Positions 42,864 to 51,397 of a stretch of DNA of 58,855 bases are shown piece by piece. The stretch lies in contig CAMEHU010000007.1 in assembly GCA_945917765.1 (NCBI GenBank), forward strand, positions 1 through 58,855. The letters run 5' to 3'. The stretch comes from an uncultured Lachnospiraceae bacterium. GTDB lineage: Bacteria; Bacillota; Clostridia; TANB77; CAG-508. A model generated the notes under the pieces. It did no database searches. It saw nothing but the letters and a program-made list of their open reading frames with translations, and was not told the DNA's origin. Within the stretch, counting starts at the first letter, position 1; each line of letters starts with the position of its first letter. The position numbers and the translations under genes are program-made.

Positions 42864-43469
42864 ATGGAAGAGGGTATTGATTATAGTTGGCCAATTATTC
42901 CAAAATATAAAGTATGTGAACATGATAAATATGGTGTAAGAAAAAATCATTATGTATTATTTAAAGAAAGAGCACATTCTGGTTTTGATATTACAGCTGA
43001 TTATGGTACAGAGGTTAAATCTATGGCAAAAGGAGTTGTGATTTGCGCAGGTTTTGATGGTACAACAACAGAAGGTTTTGATAGATTCAATATGGGATAT
43101 GGAAATAGAGTTGAAATACTAAATGATGATGGTAAGAGATGTGTATATGGTCATTTAAGTGAAATTTTTGTAAAAGAAGGTGATAGGGTAGATAATACTA
43201 CTATTATTGGAAAAACTGGATGTTCAGGTGGATCAAGGGTTCCACATCTACATATTGAGATAAGAAAGCATAATACTGAGGAAACTGGTTTGGATTATAC
43301 AATAAATCCATTAGACATTTTGCCTAAGATTGATTTTACTGAGATTAAGTTGGAGTTTACTCAGGAACCATATGATGTACTATGGAGGAAAATGGCATCT
43401 GAGGTTGATCCTTGGGGATTTTCGGAAGATGATGTGTGGTATAGAGATGATGCTTTTTATATTAAATAG
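42864..43469 (+). CDS. M23-family metallopeptidase without signal peptide
   Basis: A 201 aa LytM/M23 domain. Zinc ligands are visible: His38 and Asp42 (HSGFD), and His130 in the HLH of PHLHIEI, with His97 (YGHLS) and His128 as further catalytic residues. These enzymes cut peptidoglycan cross-bridges. Unusually, the protein begins MEEGIDYSWPIIPKYKV and has no signal peptide or membrane segment, so either export needs another route (lysis or phage-like release) or the substrate is intracellular. AAAGGAAG precedes the ATG. It pairs with the GNAT-like gene upstream, and a truncated inverted-repeat element follows. Confidence 0.9.
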   Translation: MEEGIDYSWPIIPKYKVCEHDKYGVRKNHYVLFKERAHSGFDITADYGTEVKSMAKGVVICAGFDGTTTEGFDRFNMGYGNRVEILNDDGKRCVYGHLSEIFVKEGDRVDNTTIIGKTGCSGGSRVPHLHIEIRKHNTEETGLDYTINPLDILPKIDFTEIKLEFTQEPYDVLWRKMASEVDPWGFSEDDVWYRDDAFYIK

Positions 43470-43494
43470 TTTTTAAAGTGGACTGCCACAATCG

Positions 43495-43567
43495 TTGAAT
43501 TATGTAGCTTTGAAAAATATCATTAATACTTCGTTCGTTTGCTGGCGTTGGAGTTTGGGAGGAAGAC
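43495..43567. repeat. truncated copy of the 40561 inverted-repeat element
   Basis: GTTGAATTATGTAGCTTTGA... through TTCGTTTGCTGGCGTTGGAG to GGGAGGAAG matches 40600-40675 closely. Only the left arm and part of the core are present. Confidence 0.8.
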
Positions 43568-43681
43568 GTATATTAGTGTTTTTTTTCGGAAAAAGGTTGA
43601 AAAAAAATAGAAAACAATATATAATTAAGGTATAACATAGTTAAAACTAAAGAAAGACTAACAAGAGAAGGAGTGATTTTT

Positions 43682-44218
43682 ATGAAAATAAAAATAACAG
43701 GGAAGGAATTAAAAGCAACAGATGCAATCAAGGATTATGTTGAAAAAAAATGCGAAAGATTACAAAAATATTCAGAAGATGAAATTGATGTACAAGTAAC
43801 AATTAAAACAGAAGGCATTAATCAAGTTGCAGAATTAAGTGCAGTAATTAATGGAGATATCTATAGAGCTGTAACAGAAAATAAAGATTTATATGCATCA
43901 ATTGATAAAGATATAGATATTATAGAAGGTCAAATTAGAAAAACAAAAGCAAAAAAAGAAAAACAAAATATGAGTGGTTCAATAAAAAATGCTGCAGAAA
44001 TAAGCTTTGGAGTTGAAGACCATAAGGTAGAAAATGAAATTCTTAAAACTTCATATTATGAAGTAAAACCTATGTCTGCAGAAGATGCTAAATTAGTATT
44101 ATCAGAAAAAGTAAAAGATAATTTCTTAGTATTTGTAAATATAGATACAAACAAAGTAAATGTTATATTTAAATTAAAAGATGGTAAAAATTTCGGGTTA
44201 GTAGAACCAGAAGCATAA
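43682..44218 (+). CDS. hpf: ribosome hibernation promoting factor, long form
   Basis: Binds 30S subunits and dimerises 70S into inactive 100S particles in stationary phase. The 178 aa have the N-terminal HPF/YfiA domain (MKIKITGKELKATDAIKDYVEKK; DIDVIEGQIRKTKAK) and the C-terminal dimerisation domain (KPMSAEDAKLVLSEKVKDNFLVFVN, ending FGLVEPE). This is the long form typical of Firmicutes. AGAAGGAGTG supports the ATG at 43682 over the GTG at 43673. Confidence 0.95.
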   Translation: MKIKITGKELKATDAIKDYVEKKCERLQKYSEDEIDVQVTIKTEGINQVAELSAVINGDIYRAVTENKDLYASIDKDIDIIEGQIRKTKAKKEKQNMSGSIKNAAEISFGVEDHKVENEILKTSYYEVKPMSAEDAKLVLSEKVKDNFLVFVNIDTNKVNVIFKLKDGKNFGLVEPEA

Positions 44219-44223
44219 ATTTT

Positions 44224-44255
44224 ATGGCGGCAATTTAGTTTGTCGCCAATTATTT
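44224..44255 (+). terminator. terminator after hpf
   Basis: TGGCGGCAA, loop TTTAGT, TTGTCGCCA, then ATTATTTT. Confidence 0.7.
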
Positions 44256-44304
44256 TATATGATGAAGTTATAGTGTGCTTATATATGTAGATGGAGGAAT
44301 AATT

Positions 44305-45105
44305 GTGGATAAAAGCAAAATATTGGAAAAATATAAAAGGGAAGAAGATAAGTTACTTGTGTCAAAGTTATTTGATAAAATTGCTTTAATGGAAAAGACT
44401 AATAAAATTCAAGTAACTGATTTTTTATCTCCAATTGAATTGCAATTATTAAAAGATGTTTTGAATATGGTTAGTTTTAAAAACTATATGATTTATGGGG
44501 GCACAAACAATGCACAGAGAAATATGGTAGTTATATTTCCTGAAAAGCTAGAAGATATTTTTAAAGAAAACAACTTTGATTTTAATAGTATTTGTAATTG
44601 TATTAGAATACTTAATAATTGCGACAGCTATGAACATAAAGTATATTTAGGAGGATTAATTAAGCTTGGTATTAAAAGGGAAAAAATTGGAGATATTATA
44701 ACATATGAAAGTGGTGCTGATATATTAGTAAATAAGGATATTTCCAAGTTTGTTGTTTCAAATTTAAAAGAATTAACTAGATTCAAAAAAAGTGAGATAT
44801 GCATTATTGATGTAAATGATATGTATAAAAAAGAGCAAGAATATAAAGAGTTTAAAATTATAGTTTCTTCACTTAGATTAGATAATGTGATATCAGAATT
44901 AGCGAAAACTTCTAGAAATAAAGCTATGGAGATATTAAAACAAGAAAGAGTTTTTATAAATTATAAAAATGAGATTAAACCAACAAAGACAGTTAAAACA
45001 GGTGATATAATTACTATAAGAGGAGTTGGAAAGTTTGTAGTAGATGAGTTCGAAAGCAATACCAGAAGCGGTAAAGCAGTTATATGTATAAAAAAATATG
45101 TTTAA
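44305..45105 (+). CDS. YlmH-type S4-domain RNA-binding protein
   Basis: A 266 aa protein. The N-terminal two thirds have the YlmH layout (KREEDKLLVSKLFDKI; VTDFLSPIELQLLKDVLN; NNAQRNMVVIFPE), and the C-terminal third is an S4 RNA-binding domain (RLDNVISELAKTSRNKAMEILKQERVFINYK; GDIITIRGVGKF). YlmH-family proteins have been linked to rescue of stalled large ribosomal subunits and often sit in the division (ylm) cluster; here it is next to hpf instead. GGAGG eight bases upstream supports GTG at 44305 as start over the 44275 codon. Confidence 0.85.
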   Translation: MDKSKILEKYKREEDKLLVSKLFDKIALMEKTNKIQVTDFLSPIELQLLKDVLNMVSFKNYMIYGGTNNAQRNMVVIFPEKLEDIFKENNFDFNSICNCIRILNNCDSYEHKVYLGGLIKLGIKREKIGDIITYESGADILVNKDISKFVVSNLKELTRFKKSEICIIDVNDMYKKEQEYKEFKIIVSSLRLDNVISELAKTSRNKAMEILKQERVFINYKNEIKPTKTVKTGDIITIRGVGKFVVDEFESNTRSGKAVICIKKYV

Positions 45106-45283
45106 TCTTTTATTTAGAGATTAATTTGATATTTTGTAATCTGATTATTTTTTCAAGTATTATACTAAAAGAGGAATATAGAAAAATTATAATTAGATAT
45201 TTATTATAAAAATACTTGTGTAACATTAAAAAATATGATATAACTTAAACGAACAAACCTTAAAAAGAGAGGTGCTTTTTTTG

Positions 45284-46039
45284 ATGGAAGAAATAATAAA
45301 AACTAAACCAAAAAGAACAATATTAATAGTTGATGATGAAAAGCCAATTGTTGATATTTTGGTATATAATTTACAAAAAGAAGGTTATGATACCCTTGAA
45401 GCGCGAGATGGTGAAGAAGGGGTAAAAATTGCATTAGAGAAAAAACCAGATTTAATCTTATTAGATATAATGTTACCTAAAATGGATGGATTAGCTGTTT
45501 GCAAACGAATAAGACACAGCTTAAATGTTCCAATATTAATGTTATCTGCAAAAGATGAGGAAATAGATAAAATATTAGGATTGGAATTAGGGGCTGATGA
45601 TTATGTTACAAAACCTTTTAGTGTTAGAGAGTTAATGGCAAGAGTAAAAGCAAATTTAAGAAAACTAGATATTGCAACTGAGACTCCTACAGAAACACAG
45701 AAAAATAAAAAAGGTCAAAGTAATACTAACAGAATTGAAGTAGGTGACTTAGCATTAGATTTAGATAAATTTGAAGTAAAAGTCAGAGGAGAGGTAATAG
45801 ATTTAACATTAAGAGAATTCGAGGTTTTAAAATACTTAGCAAAACAACCAGGTCAGGTTATAACCAGAGAGATATTACTAGAAAAAGTATGGGGCTATGA
45901 ATATTATGGTGATATTAGAACAGTTGATGTAACTGTTAGAAGAATAAGAGAAAAAATCGAGTTAGATACATCAAATCCTAAGATTTTAGTAACTAAAAGA
46001 GGTGTAGGATATTATATTTCAACTAATAAGGAAAAATAA
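45284..46039 (+). CDS. OmpR/PhoB-family response regulator
   Basis: A 251 aa regulator. The receiver domain (about 14-128) has the acidic pair VDDEK, the phospho-acceptor Asp in LILLDIMLPKMDG near 62, and the conserved Lys in VTKPFS. A winged-helix DNA-binding domain (about 150-248) follows with LTLREFEVLKYLAKQPGQVITREILLEKVWG and RTVDVTVRRIREKIE. AGAGAGGTG supports the ATG at 45284 over the GTG at 45272. It is followed after 138 bp by the cognate kinase. Best family matches are PhoP/WalR; the target genes are not known. Confidence 0.92.
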   Translation: MEEIIKTKPKRTILIVDDEKPIVDILVYNLQKEGYDTLEARDGEEGVKIALEKKPDLILLDIMLPKMDGLAVCKRIRHSLNVPILMLSAKDEEIDKILGLELGADDYVTKPFSVRELMARVKANLRKLDIATETPTETQKNKKGQSNTNRIEVGDLALDLDKFEVKVRGEVIDLTLREFEVLKYLAKQPGQVITREILLEKVWGYEYYGDIRTVDVTVRRIREKIELDTSNPKILVTKRGVGYYISTNKEK

Positions 46040-46066
46040 CAATTATTTGTAAATTTGCAGTAAAAA

Positions 46067-46093
46067 GGTATGATATGTATAATGTATCATACC
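46067..46093 (+). promoter_or_regulatory. hairpin between response regulator and histidine kinase
   Basis: GGTATGATA at 46067-46075 pairs with TATCATACC at 46085-46093 around a nine-base loop. There is no strong T-run, so it may be an mRNA-processing or attenuation site and not a full terminator. Confidence 0.5.
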
Positions 46094-46177
46094 TATTTAA
46101 ATATTAACTATAATTTTAATATGAAATAGTTTTAATATAAAGTAAAAAAATATTTGTAAAATGAAAGAGGTTTAGAT

Positions 46178-47572
46178 ATGCAAAAATCTATGCAAAATAA
46201 ATTGATAATAATTTGTATAATTCTTGGGACATGTTTTATAGGATTATTTGGATATTTTTATATAAGACAGATATCCTCATTAACTGATATACAACAAGTA
46301 ATTGAGCTTTCAAAAAAATATATTATTAGTGCATTTATTGTATTTGTTTCAGTGGTTATAATTGGAAGTGAAGTTTTAAAAAGAGTTATTAAAAAATCAA
46401 TGATTAGTATTGTGAAAAATGCAGGCAAGCTTGTAACAGGAAATAAAGAAAAAGTTCCATTATTACAGGCAAGTAATAAATCTAGAGATGAATTTATGTC
46501 TGCTTTTGATGATGCAACATTAGAGATTAGAGAACATTTAAAAGATGTTGATAAACAGAAAAAACAGATTGAAACAATATTATTACATATGACAGATGGA
46601 ATTTTAGCTTTTAATTTAGAGGGGGAAGTAACACATAAAAATATAGCTGCAGAAAGATTATTAAGCTTATCTGAAGAAGATGATGATTTTGAAAAAATCT
46701 TTTCTAAATTAGACGTAGATATCAACCTAGAAAAAATAATTTATTTAGAAGATTGGACTTCATCAGATAGAAAGGTTAGAATAAATGATAAATATTTAAA
46801 TCTATTATTTGTACCATATAAAGATAATAATCAAAAAGCAGCTGGTGTAATTGCTGTTATTCAAGATATTACAGAACATGTTAAGCTAGATAATATGAGA
46901 AAAGAGTTTGTTGCTGATGTGTCACATGAATTAAAAACACCAATTACTTCTATTATGGGATATGCAGATACATTATTAGAAGGGGATTATGATGCTGCTA
47001 CTAAAACTAAATTTTTAAATGTTATTGCTTCAGAAGCTAGAAGAATGGCAAAATTGGTAACTGATTTATTAGCATTATCTAGATATGATACAAATAAAAA
47101 TAAAATTGACAAAACAGAGTTTGATTTAGGTGACTTAGTTAAAAAGTGTCAAGAAAAATTACAAATTGAAATAGATAAAAAACATCATAAAGTTGAAAAC
47201 CTAGTTACAGCAAATGTTCCTTTGGTATATGCTGATAAATCTGGTATTGAGAGAGTTGTGCTTAATATTTTATCAAATAGTATAAAATATACGAAGGAAA
47301 AAGGAAATATTAAAATTTATGTCGGTTTTGTTTATAATGATGCATATATTAAAATTATAGACAATGGAATGGGAATTCCTGAAGAGGATTTGAGCAGAAT
47401 TTTTGAGAGGTTTTATAGAGTTGACAAGGCAAGAAGTAGAGAACTTGGTGGTACTGGGCTTGGATTGTCAATCGCTAAGGAAATTTTGAATCAAAATGGT
47501 GGAAGTATTGATATTAAAAGTGAGGTTGGAAAGGGTACAGAGGTTGTTATTCGCGTGCCAACTAAGAAGTAG
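46178..47572 (+). CDS. sensor histidine kinase (PhoR/WalK-like)
   Basis: A 464 aa membrane kinase. Two transmembrane segments (about 8-28 and 44-64) with only a very short extracytoplasmic loop; a HAMP-like linker; a PAS domain (about 120-225, ILLHMTDGILAFNLEGEV); HisKA with the phospho-acceptor His near 250 in VADVSHELKTPITSI; and HATPase (VVLNILSNSIKYT; DNGMGIPEEDLSRIFERFYR; GGTGLGLSIAKEIL). The short loop suggests sensing within the membrane or in the cytoplasm. GAAAGAGGTT precedes the ATG. It acts with the regulator at 45284. Confidence 0.93.
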   Translation: MQKSMQNKLIIICIILGTCFIGLFGYFYIRQISSLTDIQQVIELSKKYIISAFIVFVSVVIIGSEVLKRVIKKSMISIVKNAGKLVTGNKEKVPLLQASNKSRDEFMSAFDDATLEIREHLKDVDKQKKQIETILLHMTDGILAFNLEGEVTHKNIAAERLLSLSEEDDDFEKIFSKLDVDINLEKIIYLEDWTSSDRKVRINDKYLNLLFVPYKDNNQKAAGVIAVIQDITEHVKLDNMRKEFVADVSHELKTPITSIMGYADTLLEGDYDAATKTKFLNVIASEARRMAKLVTDLLALSRYDTNKNKIDKTEFDLGDLVKKCQEKLQIEIDKKHHKVENLVTANVPLVYADKSGIERVVLNILSNSIKYTKEKGNIKIYVGFVYNDAYIKIIDNGMGIPEEDLSRIFERFYRVDKARSRELGGTGLGLSIAKEILNQNGGSIDIKSEVGKGTEVVIRVPTKK

Positions 47573-47657
47573 TTTTTTTATTTGCAGGTTTGCAGTGGTG
47601 GCTACTCTATAAAATATAATTTTTTCTAGTAGATTAAGCTTTTTATTAGTTGGGGGC

Positions 47658-47686
47658 TTGAAAAAATGGTGTAGTTAGAGTATAAT
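47658..47686 (+). promoter_or_regulatory. promoter upstream of lepB
   Basis: TTGAAA at 47658-47663, 17-base spacer, TATAAT at 47681-47686. It probably drives lepB-holB-ricT-ferredoxin. Confidence 0.7.
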
Positions 47687-47779
47687 TTAGATGTATTTTT
47701 TTGAATTATTAATTATATAAATACATATAAATAAAAAAACGTATTAATAAAAATAAAAAGGAAGGAAGTTTTTGTTGTA

Positions 47780-48436
47780 ATGGAAGAAAAAAGTAAGAAA
47801 AAAGAAATCTTGGAATGGATTTATTGTATTCTTATTGCAATTGTTATAGTTATTTTAATTAAATCTTTTATAGGAGTTCCAACTGTTGTTAAGCAAAGCT
47901 CAATGTATCCTACTTTAGTGCAAAATGAAAGATTGTGGTTAAGTAAATGGGGAGCTAATTTTGATAGTATCCCAAATAGAGGAGATATAATTACTTTTGA
48001 AGCTCCAACAGAAAGAACTGTTGATGCTTATCATGTTGATTATGAACATCCTGTAGCAGAGTATAAATATAATCCAACCAATTTGATAACAAAATTTGTT
48101 TATTATACTTTGGAAATTGGAAAAACAAGCTATATAAAGAGAGTAATTGGTATTCCTGGTGACCATGTTCAAATAAAAGAAGATGGTGTATATGTAAATG
48201 GTGGAAAACTAAATGAAGATTATTTACAAGATTGGGTTGTAACAACTGATTTAGGCGGATTATATACAGATGTTATAGTTCCAGCAGGTACAGTGTACGT
48301 TTTAGGTGATAATAGAGGGGAATCTGTAGATAGTAGAAGATTTGGATGTATCCCTGTTGAAAAAATAGAAAGTAAAGCTGTGTTAAGATTTTGGCCATTG
48401 AATAAATTTGGCGGAATATATAAAAAAGTAAAATGA
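47780..48436 (+). CDS. lepB: signal peptidase I
   Basis: Cleaves signal peptides of exported proteins on the outer face of the membrane. The 218 aa have one N-terminal transmembrane helix (about 13-30), the catalytic Ser41 in KQSSMYPTL, the general-base Lys120 in SYIKRVIGIPGD, and the GDNRGESVDSRRFG motif near 175. Length fits the Gram-positive S26 type. AAGGAAG lies before the ATG. The stop codon overlaps the region leading into holB. Confidence 0.95.
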   Translation: MEEKSKKKEILEWIYCILIAIVIVILIKSFIGVPTVVKQSSMYPTLVQNERLWLSKWGANFDSIPNRGDIITFEAPTERTVDAYHVDYEHPVAEYKYNPTNLITKFVYYTLEIGKTSYIKRVIGIPGDHVQIKEDGVYVNGGKLNEDYLQDWVVTTDLGGLYTDVIVPAGTVYVLGDNRGESVDSRRFGCIPVEKIESKAVLRFWPLNKFGGIYKKVK

Positions 48437-48468
48437 TTTTTCTAGAACATAAAATTGGTGGTGGATTT

Positions 48469-49389
48469 GTGAGTTTTAATAATATAATTGGTAATAGTAA
48501 AGTAAAAAACATTTTAACAAAATCAATAAATAATAAAACGATATTACATAGTTATATGTTTATAGGGGAACAAGGTATTGGCAAAAAACTAATTGCAAAT
48601 CAATTTGCTAAAATGATTTTATGTGAAAATTTTGATATAAACGAGTGCAATGCTTGTAAATCATGTATTGAATTTGATAGTGGTAATAATCCAGATTTTA
48701 TTAATATTGAACCTGATGGAAAAGTTATAAAAATAGAACAGATTAGGGAATTTCAAACAAAAGTTGTAGAAAAGCCTATTAATTCAAAGAAAAAAGTGTA
48801 TATTATAAATGATGCAGATTTAATGACAAAAGAAGCTCAAAACTGTTTACTTAAAACATTAGAAGAACCACCTGAATATATAGTAATTATATTAATAGTT
48901 AGTAATGAAAACAAAGTATTAACTACTATAAAATCAAGATGTATGAAAATTCATTTTGATAAAATTGATGATGAACAAATAAAAAACTTTTTAAAAGACA
49001 AGTGTGATGTTCATGAAGTAAGTAATAATATAATGAAAATGTGTGATGGCAGTATTGGGAAATGTTTACAAATAAAAGATAAAATTGAAGATTATAATAA
49101 AATTGAAAATATTATTTATAATTTTAATAATAGTATTACCAAAATTATAAATGAGTCAGAGATTTTATATAAAAATAAAGAAAATATAAATGAGTATTTA
49201 GAATATATTAATGTTATTTTATATAATTTAGCTATTAGTAATACTAATAATATAAGATTTATAAATTCAATTAAAGTAGTAGAGAATGTAAAACATCGTT
49301 TAGCAAGTAATAGTAATTATGATATGTGTATAGATTATTTGCTGTTTAATATATGGGAGGAAATTAATGAAAAAAATAGTAGGGGTTAG
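48469..49389 (+). CDS. holB: DNA polymerase III, delta' subunit
   Basis: Clamp-loader AAA+ subunit. Motifs: GEQGIGKKLIANQFAK (Walker A-like) near 29-44, a zinc-type cluster CNACKSC near 60-66, LKTLEEPPEYIVIILI near 130, and sensor-1/SRC in TTIKSRCMKIHF near 150. The family typically begins SFNNIIGN; GGTGG lies just before GTG at 48469, giving (M)SFNNIIGNSK, so I prefer this to the ATG at 48433 that overlaps the lepB stop. The 3' end overlaps ricT by 23 bp. The order holB-ricT is conserved in Firmicutes. Confidence 0.88.
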   Translation: MSFNNIIGNSKVKNILTKSINNKTILHSYMFIGEQGIGKKLIANQFAKMILCENFDINECNACKSCIEFDSGNNPDFINIEPDGKVIKIEQIREFQTKVVEKPINSKKKVYIINDADLMTKEAQNCLLKTLEEPPEYIVIILIVSNENKVLTTIKSRCMKIHFDKIDDEQIKNFLKDKCDVHEVSNNIMKMCDGSIGKCLQIKDKIEDYNKIENIIYNFNNSITKIINESEILYKNKENINEYLEYINVILYNLAISNTNNIRFINSIKVVENVKHRLASNSNYDMCIDYLLFNIWEEINEKNSRG

Positions 49390-50287
49390 ATTTAAAAAGC
49401 CAGGTAAAATATACTTTTTTGATCCAGAAGATTTAGAAATAAATATGGGTGATAAAGTTATTGTCGAAACTGCTATGGGAGAAGAATTTGGAGAAGTTGT
49501 TATTAATAAAAGAGAGTTGCCAGAGGAAAAAATAGCAAATCCTTTGAAAAAAGTAGTTAGAATTGCAACAGAACAAGATTTAAAAAATATGGAAAAATAT
49601 AAAAGCAAAGAACCAGAGGCTTTTAAAATTTGTGAAGAAAAAATAAAAAAACATAAATTAGAAATGAATTTAACAGATGTAGAATATAAATTTGATGGTA
49701 GTAAAATTTTATTTTATTTTACAGCTGATGGAAGAATAGATTTTAGAGAGTTAGTTAAAGAATTAGCAAGTATTTTTAAAACTAGAATAGAGTTAAGACA
49801 AATAGGTGTAAGAGATGAAGTAAGAAGAATAGGTGGAAACGGAGTTTGTGGCAGAGAATTATGTTGTTGTTCTTTTTTAGGCAATTTTGAAACAGTTTCT
49901 ATAAAAATGGCAAAAGAACAAAACATATCTCTTAATCCATCTAAAATTTCAGGTAATTGTGGCAGACTTATGTGTTGTTTAAAATATGAACAAGAGGCAT
50001 ATTCTGATAAAATAAAAAGATTACCTAGAATAGGTGCTATTGTAAAAACAGAAGATGGAGAAGGCGTAGTTGATAGTGTTGAAATTCTTAAAGAAAAATT
50101 AAAGGTTAAATTCAAAGATGGGGAAGAATATTTTTATAAAAAATATGATGCCAAAGATGTGAAAATTATTAAAAATGGCGCTGTTAATAATAAAATGAAT
50201 CCTGAAGAAGCAGAACATTTAAAAGAGCTAAAAGAATTGGAAAAATTAGAGAAGATGGATAATAAAAATAATACAGAGGATATTTAA
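49367..50287 (+). CDS. ricT: PSP1-domain protein RicT (YaaT)
   Basis: Part of the RicAFT complex that, in Bacillus, supports RNase Y-dependent mRNA processing and Spo0A phosphorelay; the complex binds FAD and [4Fe-4S]. The 306 aa begin KKIVGVRFKKPGKIYFFDPE and contain the PSP1 core with its cysteine clusters: GGNGVCGRELCCCSF near 157-171 and SGNCGRLMCCLKYE near 193-206. The C-terminal tail is a helical, charged region. GGGAGG precedes the ATG inside holB. RicA and RicF are not in this window. Confidence 0.93.
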   Translation: MKKIVGVRFKKPGKIYFFDPEDLEINMGDKVIVETAMGEEFGEVVINKRELPEEKIANPLKKVVRIATEQDLKNMEKYKSKEPEAFKICEEKIKKHKLEMNLTDVEYKFDGSKILFYFTADGRIDFRELVKELASIFKTRIELRQIGVRDEVRRIGGNGVCGRELCCCSFLGNFETVSIKMAKEQNISLNPSKISGNCGRLMCCLKYEQEAYSDKIKRLPRIGAIVKTEDGEGVVDSVEILKEKLKVKFKDGEEYFYKKYDAKDVKIIKNGAVNNKMNPEEAEHLKELKELEKLEKMDNKNNTEDI

Positions 50288-50291
50288 CTGA

Positions 50292-50477
<186 letters not shown>

Positions 50478-50552
50478 TAAAAAATATAGTAATTACATAA
50501 ATTAGTTAGAAGATAAACTAGGAAAATACTAGTACAGAGTATTACAATTAAG

Positions 50553-50584
50553 AAAAAGACGACTTTAATATAGTCGTCTTTTTT
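50553..50584 (+). terminator. Rho-independent terminator after the ferredoxin gene
   Basis: AAAAAGACGACT, short loop, AGTCGTCTTTTTT. It could serve the convergent gene at 50619 as well. Confidence 0.9.
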
Positions 50585-50618
50585 ATTGGGAAGGGCTAAT
50601 AAAGCGGATAAAGCATTT

Positions 50619-51185
50619 TTAAATCATAGTTGGATTATTATCCTTTCTTACCATGATTCGGTCACCAGTAGCTTGAACCATTGCTGGATAGCAGAAATCA
50701 GTGCTTAAAGAATTAGTTGAACGGTTATAAACTCCCCATAAATGATTTTCAGAGGATTTAATAGCAATTCTATTCTCAAGGTGCGCACCGTATTTTTCGT
50801 AGGCTGAATCAGATAAGATGTTTTCTATGTTTGTTTTTGGTGTGTATGGCTGTGCATTCTCCTTGTTTCCAGTGAAGAATAACACTGCATCTGCTTCTGT
50901 GTCACATAAAAATGTACCATCAGAATAGTTCATAATCATGCATAAATTGCCTAAGCAAGTCAGCAGAAGATTGTCTTCTAAAAGAAGTACATTTTTGTAT
51001 GTTGTTGATATTTTTTTGGCGGATAAGGAAAAGATGTCAGAGTGCATACTGTTGTCACACTCGGCTACAATTCCATATTTTTGGACAGAGACAGATTTGT
51101 AGATAAGAGGGATGACAATTTTCCCTGTTTCCTCGTCTACAATGCCATACCGTCCATTTTTTGTGGACTTAACACCGGTTAGCAT
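50619..51185 (-). CDS. orphan WG-repeat-like protein
   Basis: A 188 aa protein without signal peptide. The first 40 residues read as a WG/KWG-type repeat (KNGRYGIVDEETGKIVIPLIYKSV) and a further similar stretch lies at about 145-165 (NHLWGVYNRSTNSLSTDFCYPAM). The middle has similar but more diverged units, consistent with a beta-propeller-like repeat protein. GGGAGG precedes the ATG on the minus strand, and the promoter TTGAAA (51251-51246), 17 bases, TATAAT (51228-51223) is near consensus. It is convergent with the ferredoxin terminator and shows less AT-biased codons, like the other isolated small genes. Confidence 0.7.
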   Translation of the reverse strand: MLTGVKSTKNGRYGIVDEETGKIVIPLIYKSVSVQKYGIVAECDNSMHSDIFSLSAKKISTTYKNVLLLEDNLLLTCLGNLCMIMNYSDGTFLCDTEADAVLFFTGNKENAQPYTPKTNIENILSDSAYEKYGAHLENRIAIKSSENHLWGVYNRSTNSLSTDFCYPAMVQATGDRIMVRKDNNPTMI

Positions 51186-51276
51186 TTAAATTCCTCCCTT
51201 GTAATAAATTTTGGTAAGTTTATTATACTAGCATTTTGGTGGAATTTCAACCTTTTTCTTAAAATAATCTGCTCAA

Positions 51277-51326
51277 GGTTACTGTTTAATACTTTTTTGA
51301 ATAAAACAATCACCCCAAAAGCTACT
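51277..51326. repeat. fragment of the 40561 inverted-repeat element (outer arm)
   Basis: GGTTACTGTTTAATACTTTT and AATAAAACAATC match 40561-40593. Only the outer arm is present. Confidence 0.65.
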
Positions 51327-51348
51327 AATGCAAATTTAACGAAAATTT

Positions 51349-51392
51349 GGGACGGTTCTAAATCTTCAAATTTTGATTTTTAGAACCGTCCC
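51349..51392 (-). terminator. palindromic REP-like unit acting as por operon terminator
   Basis: GGGACGGTTCTAAA at 51349 pairs with TTTAGAACCGTCCC ending at 51392 around a 16-base loop. It lies 6 bases after the porB stop (minus strand). It shares the GGGAC head with the other repeats but has a different stem. Confidence 0.65.
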
Positions 51393-51397
51393 ATTTA

